From the IMG/VR virus record IMGVR_UViG_3300030110_004014, positions 1-49,063 of that record: a stretch of 49,063 nt of DNA. One strand, given 5' to 3'. The translations under genes and the position numbers were made by a program. The DNA is from a virus. The notes beneath the pieces are model-generated. The model was not told the origin of the DNA and did not search any database. It saw only the letters and a program-made list of their open reading frames with translations. Shown here in pieces: positions 6,598 through 13,492 of this stretch; the first letter of the stretch is position 1; every line of letters begins with the position of its first letter.

Positions 6598-7536
6598 CTA
6601 TACGGCTGAAAGTAAATTCAACAATAAATAGTTATCTCTATCAATAAAAGCCGCATTCTTCTTTCGTTGCGAGAAGACTTCTCTTGGCATCTCGGCCACG
6701 TCTTCATATCCTGCCACATCTATTTTATAAAGTTCCACATCATAACGCAAAAGCGTTTCAATAATCCGGCGCTCTTTGTCAGCAGCGTCTGGATCGAGCG
6801 CCATGTAAACGGGGGTGTCGTTAAAGACAATCTTTCGCAATAATCTTGAGTCGGATCGAAGTGTTGATCCCAATATTGGCACAGCGTTTCCCGCTCTAAT
6901 TGCATCAAAGACTCCCTCCACTAAAACTAAGTCCTCATTCCAATCGATAAATAGTTCGTTAAAAACAATGTCCTTCGACGCTGGTGGGTTCTTGTACTTA
7001 TAAGAGTCTTTTGTATATGATCTCGCAATAAAATAGTTAGAATCCCCATCGTCATCAAACGAGGGAATAACTACTCGACCACGATACAGGCCATCAAAAC
7101 AATAGCCCATCTTCCATTTTACAATATCAGCATAACTTACACCACGTTCATTGAGATATCTCATGGCATAAGTGGCAGTACGCGGTGGTGTTGCGGAGGT
7201 CAGGCTTGCGAACTCTTCCGGCAACTCAAGTTTCTGGGGAGGTTCTTTATCATCTCTATCATCAAAGAGGTCAGCAAAGTCACGCAAATCCATGCGACCT
7301 GCAATCTGGTCCCACCTCTTAAGATGTGTAAAGGAACCAAAACGACGCACAAGACGGCGAATACTGCGACCGCGATAGTCACAAATCCAACATTTAAAAA
7401 CGTTTTTGTCCAAGTTAACAGACAGTTTACGCTTGTGGTGATTACACGCTGGACATCCATATAATAGTTCGTGGCCGCTATCTCTACATCTTCCGAGAAC
7501 TTCGCCTAAGACTTTCTTGGCTGCTGTCTTATTCAT
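6598..7536 (-). CDS. DnaG-type DNA primase with zinc ribbon and TOPRIM domain
   Basis: The protein has 312 residues. A zinc ribbon lies at 28-52 (C28-x2-C31, C49-x2-C52), where the usual CHC2 motif has a histidine. A TOPRIM core contains VLVEGVFDA (E207) and ALDPDAADKE (D248, D250), the acidic residues that bind catalytic metal. The protein is shorter than bacterial DnaG and lacks the C-terminal helicase-binding domain, consistent with a phage primase that makes RNA primers for lagging-strand synthesis. It is surrounded by small genes with leader peptides, an unusual location since no helicase or polymerase gene is nearby in this window. GAGGTAAC precedes the ATG at 7536. Confidence 0.88.
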   Translation of the reverse strand: MNKTAAKKVLGEVLGRCRDSGHELLYGCPACNHHKRKLSVNLDKNVFKCWICDYRGRSIRRLVRRFGSFTHLKRWDQIAGRMDLRDFADLFDDRDDKEPPQKLELPEEFASLTSATPPRTATYAMRYLNERGVSYADIVKWKMGYCFDGLYRGRVVIPSFDDDGDSNYFIARSYTKDSYKYKNPPASKDIVFNELFIDWNEDLVLVEGVFDAIRAGNAVPILGSTLRSDSRLLRKIVFNDTPVYMALDPDAADKERRIIETLLRYDVELYKIDVAGYEDVAEMPREVFSQRKKNAAFIDRDNYLLLNLLSAV

Positions 7537-7548
7537 GTTACCTCGCGA

Positions 7549-7824
7549 CTAGCTGGTTTGGGAATAAGCTTTTAGAATCTCAGCAAGCCTTTCAGGCTCT
7601 ACAGGATACAGTTGTCCTGCTTTAAACTCTGTCAATCCATAGTTTCCTTTTGGATTAATAGAATAATAGTAGTCTTGCGCATTCCGGTATTTCTCATCCT
7701 TCAGCCAATCTACTGTAAAATACGCCCAGCCGTTGTCAGCTATGCGTTTTGCGGTTACTCGGCCTAAACGAAGCCAGCCGCTATGGCCGTTCCAGACCAA
7801 ATCTCCAATCTCAATAGCACCCAA
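7549..7824 (-). CDS. Small hypothetical protein (TTG start)
   Basis: The product has 91 residues and starts MGAIEIGDLVWNGHSGWLRL. The frame is open further up, to a TTG at 7872 that overlaps the previous gene by 11 bases. However, the TTG at 7824 has an exceptionally strong ribosome-binding site, AAGGAGG, 5 bases upstream, and the conserved-looking 'IGDLVWNG' segment starts right after it. The N-terminal half looks like a small SH3-like or beta-barrel fold (IGDLVWN, GRVTAKRIADNGWAYFTVDW) and the C-terminal half is helical. Function unknown. It sits between the primase and two genes with leader peptides. Confidence 0.65.
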   Translation of the reverse strand: MGAIEIGDLVWNGHSGWLRLGRVTAKRIADNGWAYFTVDWLKDEKYRNAQDYYYSINPKGNYGLTEFKAGQLYPVEPERLAEILKAYSQTS

Positions 7825-7829
7825 TGTGC

Positions 7830-7836
7830 CCTCCTT
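7830..7836 (-). promoter_or_regulatory. Strong ribosome-binding site before a TTG start
   Basis: The minus strand reads AAGGAGG, complementary to the 16S 3' end, followed by GCACA and TTG at 7824. This decides the start of the gene 7549-7824. Confidence 0.7.
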
Positions 7837-7861
7837 TTTTAATAATATAACAGATGCGGTT

Positions 7862-8338
7862 TTAGCTGTCAACTCTTTTTACTTCAAGAGGTCTAAAATA
7901 TGCAACGACTGGGATCCCGCCATCTCCGAGAGTGTAGGAAATACCGTCATAAGAGTCGGCGATATCTTCGAGCATCTTGGTCCACTCCATGTCGTTTCTC
8001 AAACCGTAAGTAGGATGTCGATGTTGACCCGTATAATCGTCTGGGTCTGTTCGCAAATCATAAATCCTTTCGGACGGAATGTCGGCAATAAACAAATCAC
8101 CAGTCACGATAGGTTCTTTTCTTTCTGGATCTGTATAATAAAAGGAGCGAGGGTAACGACTACGAGTCCATTCGTTTCGAGAATACGAACCGCGAGATGT
8201 TACAAAGTGTGCTGGATCTACGATAAAACGATTCTTATCTTTAGCCGCATATGCGCGTGTATAATGATAAAGCCTTGTCTTTCCAGGCTCAACATCTTCA
8301 TTTATAAACGTTTGCCAGTTTTCAAATAGATTTCTCAT
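7862..8338 (-). CDS. Leader-bearing protein, possible ADP-ribosyltransferase-like fold
   Basis: The protein has 158 residues. The leader MRNLFENWQTFINED has F11-I12-N13-E14, the same layout as its neighbour at 8335-8985. The body opens with TRLYHYTRAYA, reminiscent of the first strand and histidine of ADP-ribosyltransferase folds. Conserved-looking segments YSRNEWTRSRYPRSFYYTD and LFIADIPSERIYDLRTD follow. It ends with YDGISYTLGDGGIPVVAYF, the kind of closing strand pair often seen in phage ADP-ribosyltransferase-like domains. I see no unambiguous catalytic glutamate, so the assignment is an inference from pattern only. T4 packages such an enzyme (Alt) in its head with a cleaved targeting peptide. 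The ATG overlaps the upstream stop (8335-8338, ATGA). Confidence 0.6.
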   Translation of the reverse strand: MRNLFENWQTFINEDVEPGKTRLYHYTRAYAAKDKNRFIVDPAHFVTSRGSYSRNEWTRSRYPRSFYYTDPERKEPIVTGDLFIADIPSERIYDLRTDPDDYTGQHRHPTYGLRNDMEWTKMLEDIADSYDGISYTLGDGGIPVVAYFRPLEVKRVDS

Positions 8339-8985
8339 TTGCGTGTTAATCTCTCTGCGATTTTAGCTACTACCCATTTGGCGTTACGAGAAAGGCTATC
8401 AAATGTTTCCATCTCGTTTACTTCCTTAAATGTAAAAGGTCTGCCGCGAACTCGGCTCATAAACTCAGCCTCTTGACCCGCAATGAAATCGCCGACAGCC
8501 TCGGTGTTACCAAGGCCAGGAAAGGAGGTATCATTAGTTCCATATAAATAGGCGCCTTCGCCACCTTGAGGTATAATCAATATAGAGTCTTGACAATACA
8601 ACTCTCCCAAATCTTTCATGTCGGCTGCAAAATCAGGACTATCGGGAAGATTTACCACAAAAAAGCTGGACTCACTCACTTCTACGCGTTTTAAAGGATC
8701 TGCGTCGGTAAAGTTTTCAATATAAGAGCCATCAACGCGAGTAACACCATATCCTTTCCTAAGAAGCAGTGCTTTAAGTTCGCGGTTTCTTTCTTGATTC
8801 ATTTTGCGTGAGGATGTCTCCTCTTGGCCCGCAGCAGGCAAATCGGTAATGCACCCCTCCGAATCATCAGGAGCAGCCCTGTGGGCCGTCAGGATGGCTG
8901 TATCGTGCTCTTGGGTGTGTTGGTGAATGCGTGATAAGGAAGACTCATTAAGGAAGCCTTTCCAACTGTCGTGAAAATTAGTCAT
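8335..8985 (-). CDS. Leader-bearing DUF3293-like protein
   Basis: The protein has 216 residues and is the first gene after the promoter at 9011-9039. The leader MTNFHDSWKGFLNES has F11-L12-N13-E14. The body follows the pattern of DUF3293-type proteins: a TAILTAHRAAP strand, NQERNRELKALLLRKGYGVT, an ESSFFVVN strand and LGELYCQDSILIIP followed by a glycine-rich turn. It ends with RVRGRPFTF and a basic helix. The biochemical role of this family is unknown to me. The ATG at 8985 has only a weak ribosome-binding site (AAGTAAGA is the best match), and the expected leader RNA is very short. The N-terminal similarity to the next gene supports the start. Confidence 0.68.
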   Translation of the reverse strand: MTNFHDSWKGFLNESSLSRIHQHTQEHDTAILTAHRAAPDDSEGCITDLPAAGQEETSSRKMNQERNRELKALLLRKGYGVTRVDGSYIENFTDADPLKRVEVSESSFFVVNLPDSPDFAADMKDLGELYCQDSILIIPQGGEGAYLYGTNDTSFPGLGNTEAVGDFIAGQEAEFMSRVRGRPFTFKEVNEMETFDSLSRNAKWVVAKIAERLTRK

Positions 8986-8987
8986 AC

Positions 8988-8997
8988 TATAAATAGT
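8988..8997 (-). repeat. ACTATTTATA element (copy 1)
   Basis: The minus strand reads ACTATTTATA directly before the start of the gene 8335-8985. The identical 10-mer stands before the gene 12435-13430 (13449-13458). Role unknown; the complementary strand reads TATAAATAGT. Confidence 0.35.
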
Positions 8998-9010
8998 TGT
9001 CTTACTTCAT

Positions 9011-9039
9011 AAGATAACACACGCAGTTGTAAAAGTCAA
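9011..9039 (-). promoter_or_regulatory. Sigma70-type promoter for the leader-peptide/primase block
   Basis: On the minus strand TTGACT (9034-9039) and TATCTT (9011-9016) are separated by exactly 17 bases. They lie just downstream of the terminator at 9041-9067 and 26 bases before the ATG at 8985. The end of one transcript and the start of another are thus packed into about 60 bases. Confidence 0.7.
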
Positions 9040-9040
9040 G

Positions 9041-9067
9041 TAAAAACCCCGCCTCGAAGGGCGGGGT
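9041..9067 (-). terminator. Rho-independent terminator
   Basis: On the minus strand an 8-bp stem ACCCCGCC/GGCGGGGT (9060-9067 with 9046-9053) encloses a CTTCGA loop and is followed by TTTTTA. It closes the transcript that runs through the tail genes, resolvase and membrane protein. The complementary orientation has no T-tract. Confidence 0.88.
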
Positions 9068-9160
9068 CGTGATGTCGGTGAAACTTGAGTCATCATTGCC
9101 AGAGTGTGGGCGTATTTTTATCTTACAGTGAGAGGGTCAAGGTTCGCTGTACTTTTAAAT

Positions 9161-9475
9161 TTAATCACAATCATGCGAAATGTCAACCCCTTTTTTCGAA
9201 ATTCTTATCCACCATCCCCATATAATGGGTACTGCAAGCCAGTGAAGACATAAAATCCATGCGGCAGGAATGCCGGCATAGAATGCTGGATGGACAAACT
9301 TTCCGAGCACAGCAAATAATATCGGGAACAAAACGTCCTCAATTATTTCCCATACAATAATAATGACAACCAAAGCAAGTCCGTGTTCTTTGAGTGTCTT
9401 CTTAATACTTTCTGTACTAAAATGTTCGAGCTTATGGCTCAGGCGATGTTTCAGCCAATGATAAAGTTTCTTCAA
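9161..9475 (-). CDS. Small membrane protein
   Basis: The protein has 104 residues and starts MKKLYHWLKHRLSHKLEHFS, a basic amphipathic helix. Two hydrophobic segments follow (about residues 33-61, ALVVIIIVWEIIEDVLFPIL and on; and 66-92, AFYAGIPAAWILCLHWLAVP and on), then a short soluble tail. The start codon is TTG at 9475, with AGGA 8 bases upstream. This places the gene's first 44 bases inside the end of the resolvase gene. No later start keeps the basic helix. Function unknown: it could be a second holin or antiholin-type protein or a membrane-modifying protein. It is the last gene before the terminator, followed by a 90-base untranslated stretch. Confidence 0.65.
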   Translation of the reverse strand: MKKLYHWLKHRLSHKLEHFSTESIKKTLKEHGLALVVIIIVWEIIEDVLFPILFAVLGKFVHPAFYAGIPAAWILCLHWLAVPIIWGWWIRISKKGVDISHDCD

Positions 9476-10025
9476 TGTTGTGTCCTGCTTTAGCGATTAT
9501 GATCGCGTCTGCCATGTCAAAGTATTGAGCTTTAGGGTTTCCATGACGTGTATATTCTACCTTAAAAGCTTTTTCGTTTTCTAAAAGATGCTCCATGACA
9601 ACTTTCTTTGCTTTCTTTCCGCGGGGTATTTTTAGTCCCACCTCTTTTCGTGCGGAAGTTGCACCCACATACTTAGGTTCTATCTCAAAAAGTTCATATA
9701 ACAGCCACGAGACAATACCATTAAATCTTTGTAGTGTTGCCATCGTCTTAGCTGATGAGCCGCCGCTATTAAAAAAGGTAAATGGTTGTTCGATGTATAT
9801 GTGTTTAATTGGATATTCGGCGCCACCATCTAATATGCGCGGGCCGGCATCGTTATAACACTGGTACATTTCATAAATGTCCATTATCTTTTCTTTTATT
9901 GCGAGAGTCTTTGCAAAAGCTCCCTTCTCTTTTCGCAAGTCAATATAATCATAATAGACTAACTCGCCTTCTGCTATTACAGCAAAACCAGTAATACTGG
10001 TTGATACATCTACGCCTAAAATCAT
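9432..10025 (-). CDS. RuvC-like Holliday-junction resolvase / RNase H-fold nuclease
   Basis: The protein has 197 residues. The RNase H-fold acidic residues are in the expected places: D6 in ILGVDVSTS, E79 in IYIEQPF, and D170 with D173 in YFDMADAIIIA. A basic segment typical of RuvC (ATSARKEVGLKIPRGKKAKK) lies before the last motif. The expected role is cleavage of four-way junctions in replicating DNA before packaging. In T4 that job is done by the unrelated gp49. It sits directly downstream of the tail genes and would be co-transcribed with them up to the terminator at 9041-9067. The start is an ATG at 10025. Confidence 0.85.
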   Translation of the reverse strand: MILGVDVSTSITGFAVIAEGELVYYDYIDLRKEKGAFAKTLAIKEKIMDIYEMYQCYNDAGPRILDGGAEYPIKHIYIEQPFTFFNSGGSSAKTMATLQRFNGIVSWLLYELFEIEPKYVGATSARKEVGLKIPRGKKAKKVVMEHLLENEKAFKVEYTRHGNPKAQYFDMADAIIIAKAGHNIEETLSLAETSPEP

Positions 10026-10037
10026 AGTCTTATTATA

Positions 10038-11333
10038 TCAGATATCTATCTTTAGTTTAAATGAAATGTCTTCAGCGTCTTTCTTTAAAACAGGATCGGA
10101 AAGAGTAGCAACACCGATAAGGTTTTTGTTTGCGTCATAAATACCTACTCGGGAAATATATACTTGTCTCTCAAAAGATGCGGAATATCCTGGATAACTG
10201 GAACTGACAAAGTTTTTTAGAACCAAGTCTGATGATTCTTCGTAAATATGGGATGATGTGAAAAAAGTTTTATCCTGACCATACTGTAGAAATGTTGGGT
10301 TGTTAGAATAATTAGCTTCGCCGCGCTTTGCGTGCGCAAACATCGTCATAACTTGTGTTTCAGTGGTGCCATTAAAAGTCAACCGATGCGTTACGTTGGT
10401 TGGAATTTGTGTTTCGCCGCTGTTTGTACCGTATCCAAAATGAAGCCATGACGGACTGACGCTACTTGAAGCGCCGAAAGTAAAAGATGCTTTGCCCATG
10501 GGCCAGGATCCGGTCAGAAGAATGTACCCCTCATTATATAACACGACACCGGCAACTGTCGATCCAGAAGTACTTCCGGTAATTGCTCCATAAGCGCCAT
10601 ATACTTGCAAAAGTTCTCCGTTTTGGCGGCGATCATGTAGCTCTCCTACAACTGCGCCACTGATATACATCTTTAAAGATACTGATCCCGGTTGAATCTT
10701 GGTTCCATAAAATATGGACGGGATCGCAATCATGTTAAGAGGTTGAGAATTGAGATTTCGATAAGAAGAGCTTACTTTATAGTGATTACTCATTAGCCCA
10801 TAATAGTTAAGCCTATTACGAAGAGCTACGTATCGTGTATTATACACTCCGCTAGCTGCAGAAGGTTGTGTTGTAAAATCGCGACTTATTGAGGCAGATA
10901 GGGGATACTCTCCCGTTAATACATCTCCATACATAAACTCATTGTTGTATGTGGTGGCGCCTACAGTCTTAAAAGAACTACGTGCGCTATCTTTAGAGAT
11001 CCACGGGTAAATACGGTTATTGTCGCGCACAAACGTCACAGGTTCATTAACTGCATTCGCTGCTTGTACGGAAGCAGTATAACTACCAGATCGACCAACG
11101 ATACGATCTGAGACGATGCTAGGTCTAGCGATATTATATTCGTAAAGACTGATATATCCTTTAGACGAGGAAACATTACGAACCTCTGCCCCGGTGAGGG
11201 CAGACCACAAAACTTGTTGGCCTGGTACATTATTATATATGGTGCGGCCTTCAAGCATCACAAAGTCACACCGAGGGTGAGCCTTCATGGTGTTCGTAAA
11301 AACTTCCGATGGCTTGAATCGCTTCAAGGACAT
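10038..11333 (-). CDS. Tail or appendage structural protein, related to the next gene upstream
   Basis: The protein has 431 residues and starts MSLKRFKPSEVFTNTMKAHP. It is rich in S, T, N, Y and G with alternating beta patterns, as is typical of virion surface proteins. Its last 70 residues (RQVYISRVGIYDANKNLIGV and ATLSDPVLKKD) match the end of the protein encoded at 11336-12421 (AYITTVGLYNAAGELLAVAK, LSEPLRKD). The two are therefore likely paralogues that share an attachment or assembly domain. There is no signal peptide or catalytic motif. Only 2 bases separate the two genes. The exact virion location (baseplate, collar or fibre) cannot be told from the sequence. Confidence 0.72.
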   Translation of the reverse strand: MSLKRFKPSEVFTNTMKAHPRCDFVMLEGRTIYNNVPGQQVLWSALTGAEVRNVSSSKGYISLYEYNIARPSIVSDRIVGRSGSYTASVQAANAVNEPVTFVRDNNRIYPWISKDSARSSFKTVGATTYNNEFMYGDVLTGEYPLSASISRDFTTQPSAASGVYNTRYVALRNRLNYYGLMSNHYKVSSSYRNLNSQPLNMIAIPSIFYGTKIQPGSVSLKMYISGAVVGELHDRRQNGELLQVYGAYGAITGSTSGSTVAGVVLYNEGYILLTGSWPMGKASFTFGASSSVSPSWLHFGYGTNSGETQIPTNVTHRLTFNGTTETQVMTMFAHAKRGEANYSNNPTFLQYGQDKTFFTSSHIYEESSDLVLKNFVSSSYPGYSASFERQVYISRVGIYDANKNLIGVATLSDPVLKKDAEDISFKLKIDI

Positions 11334-11335
11334 GG

Positions 11336-12421
11336 CTAGTAGTCCAGTCTAACGCGGATCGTCAAATCGTTCGAAGGATCCTTACGTAAAGGCTCCGAAA
11401 GTTTGGCGACAGCTAGTAATTCTCCTGCTGCGTTATATAGTCCTACAGTCGTAATGTAGGCTACTGGATTGTCGGATGCCACATTCTTGACTCTGATCTT
11501 ACTACCATCAACATACGTTGGGTTAGCGCTGTAGTTGAATTTGTTATGGGGAACTCGGCAGAAGTAAATCTTCGAGTTAATCTCGGTTGTGTTGTTGAAC
11601 GAAATGTTCTGGATACGATGGCGTAGTGCATCGCATGCACCTGAAATAGCGGCGCCAGTCAAAGCTTGACGCCAGGATTGAACTCGGTTCAGAGATGGAT
11701 TTTTATAAAAAGAAGTTGCACAAGCTTTGGAAATATCGGCGGTACCGGAACCAGAGAAAACTGATCCTGATACAACAGCGATGCCGGCTTGATAAAATAT
11801 GACACCGTGAGCATTATTAGAGGCGTCATAAAGTACGGCATAATCTCCACCATTTACATTCTTCACTCCTTGTGAACTAACAGAAGCGCTAGCGTCGGTA
11901 AGAGTGGTGGTGCGCGCGAACGATCCAGTCTTGGACCAGTTAGAGATCCCCAACGTAAGCGCGAAGGAATTTCGTTTGATTTGGTCTTTATTAAGAAGTC
12001 GAGAAAAACTGATAAAAAAGCAGTCATGTATAGAACCTGTACCATTTAGGTTGAGATCGCTCTCGAACTTTTTAATACCATCGGAATTTGAGGAAGTGTA
12101 TCCCAACAAAACTTGAGCAAACTGATTATACAGATTGAGCTTCTTTGAGTTTTGAGTATTTGCGGATGACGATAATCCTGATTCTTCATCATATCCAACT
12201 GTCAAATCAAAAATATGATTTGCAGAAGAACTCAAGTAAGGATAATCATACACACTCTGAAACATACCGTGTGTATAGTTTTTAATATTCCCGCCGGCAG
12301 TAAGAGTGCCGTAGGTTCCACTTAAGATTGAACCAGTGATGGGAATTGTCTCATGCAACAACGTCGTGGTTGTTGCGATATCAGATGTTGTATCTAAAAC
12401 TTCAGTGTTTACTACTGGCAT
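11336..12421 (-). CDS. Tail or appendage structural protein, paralogue of 10038-11333
   Basis: The protein has 361 residues and starts MPVVNTEVLDTTSDIATTTT. The middle contains YDEESGLSSSANTQNSKKLN and HDCFFISFSRLLNKDQIKRN, a region found in phage structural proteins. It ends in the shared module AYITTVGLYNAAGELLAVAK. The composition is beta-rich with many serines and threonines. It is followed after 2 bases by its shorter-N-terminus relative. The ATG at 12421 has a GGAG site. Role inferred from position among tail genes and composition. Confidence 0.72.
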   Translation of the reverse strand: MPVVNTEVLDTTSDIATTTTLLHETIPITGSILSGTYGTLTAGGNIKNYTHGMFQSVYDYPYLSSSANHIFDLTVGYDEESGLSSSANTQNSKKLNLYNQFAQVLLGYTSSNSDGIKKFESDLNLNGTGSIHDCFFISFSRLLNKDQIKRNSFALTLGISNWSKTGSFARTTTLTDASASVSSQGVKNVNGGDYAVLYDASNNAHGVIFYQAGIAVVSGSVFSGSGTADISKACATSFYKNPSLNRVQSWRQALTGAAISGACDALRHRIQNISFNNTTEINSKIYFCRVPHNKFNYSANPTYVDGSKIRVKNVASDNPVAYITTVGLYNAAGELLAVAKLSEPLRKDPSNDLTIRVRLDY

Positions 12422-12434
12422 TTATTTTTCTCCA

Positions 12435-13430
12435 TTAGCCTGCGTATCGAATAATTCTAACGGGAATACCCAGACTATTGCCTGTAGTATTACCTGTGAT
12501 ATAAACCATTGTGTCTATATAGTCAAAGTTGTCTCCGACGCCGAAAAGGTTTTGACTAACTGAACCGTACTTATCATAAAGATTAGATCGCGTTACAGTG
12601 CTCTTAAGTTCGTCAAGAATTTTAACTTTGAAGTAAGTCAAAGTGTCTCCCGGACCAGTGATGGCACTATAGTTAGTCACCGCGGTGCCGGTGCTTGTTT
12701 CGTAGAGAGCATTGTTAACAGCCGCCAGACGATAGTTTTTATAGTTATCTAGGTTGCCTGCATTGACGGCCGATACGTTGTCTCTTAGTTGTGTGGGGAT
12801 CTGGAAATTAGATCCATCAGAGTTGATTGAAAAAGCTCCTTGGCCAGTTGGCATCATAATTCCATTAATCAAGCGACTGTCAACACTTAGCGTGTAATTG
12901 CCGTTTGAGATGCCTAGTCCACTAATATAGCTTTGTTTATTGCCTTGGGTTTTGGCCAAATCGGACGTATTAAGACCACCTTCTACATAAAGCGCAGGAG
13001 TTGTGGCAGTAGATGCGTCTTGCATTTGTTTAGAAGTAAATCCGATTGAAGAACTCAACAAACGAGTTGTGGTAGTGGAATTCACAGATACATAATAAAT
13101 ACCATTTTTAATTTCTTGCGTTTCTTGGCGCAGCGAATTGACAACCAAAGAAGGCATATACATAATGTTGGTATTGGTTATATTTAAAAGCCCATAATTA
13201 ATATTAGCATTCGTTTGAGTGAATGCTTGTAAAATAGGGGTTTGTAATATTTCCAAGTCATAATATGCTGACCCAGAAGCATTATTCTTGTCGTACTGTG
13301 AATAGTTAATTTCATCGTCACCTAATGCATATCGAGAAATCTTAAAATTTCCATCGGCGAGACGTTGGCGGCCTATATCTGTAAGCACCGCGTCTAAAAT
13401 AATATCACCAGAGTTGTCCAAAAAAGCCAT
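12435..13430 (-). CDS. Tail structural protein with 'ILDAVLTDIG' N-terminal module (copy 1)
   Basis: The protein has 331 residues. The N-terminus (residues 1-45, including GDIILDAVLTDIGRQRLADG and YALGDDEINY) is almost the same as in the protein encoded at 13493-14488 and related to that of 21396-22493. The C-terminus (VGDNFDYIDTMVYITG and IPVRIIRYAG) also matches copy 2 (SDIYDYIDTNILIEG, VPLRIIRYT). The middle, about 200 residues of beta-rich sequence, differs. Constant ends with a divergent middle point to duplication followed by divergence of the exposed part. The leader contains AGGAGAGG and the ACTATTTATA element. Confidence 0.75.
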   Translation of the reverse strand: MAFLDNSGDIILDAVLTDIGRQRLADGNFKISRYALGDDEINYSQYDKNNASGSAYYDLEILQTPILQAFTQTNANINYGLLNITNTNIMYMPSLVVNSLRQETQEIKNGIYYVSVNSTTTTRLLSSSIGFTSKQMQDASTATTPALYVEGGLNTSDLAKTQGNKQSYISGLGISNGNYTLSVDSRLINGIMMPTGQGAFSINSDGSNFQIPTQLRDNVSAVNAGNLDNYKNYRLAAVNNALYETSTGTAVTNYSAITGPGDTLTYFKVKILDELKSTVTRSNLYDKYGSVSQNLFGVGDNFDYIDTMVYITGNTTGNSLGIPVRIIRYAG

Positions 13431-13448
13431 TAAATGTTCCTCTCCTTT

Positions 13449-13458
13449 TATAAATAGT
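13449..13458 (-). repeat. ACTATTTATA element (copy 2)
   Basis: The same 10-mer as at 8988-8997, here 9 bases or so before the AGGAG of the gene 12435-13430, in a 62-base gap. Both copies are on the coding strand in leaders. The gap holds no clear -35 box and no terminator. Confidence 0.35.
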
Positions 13459-13492
13459 AAGCATTTTGTTTGTGAGCCTTGAAATGCGAAAA

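Noticed and set aside
7733-8329. 198-residue plus-strand open frame
   Set aside because: It runs antisense to two well-supported minus-strand genes, has no ribosome-binding site, and its translation has no coherent pattern.
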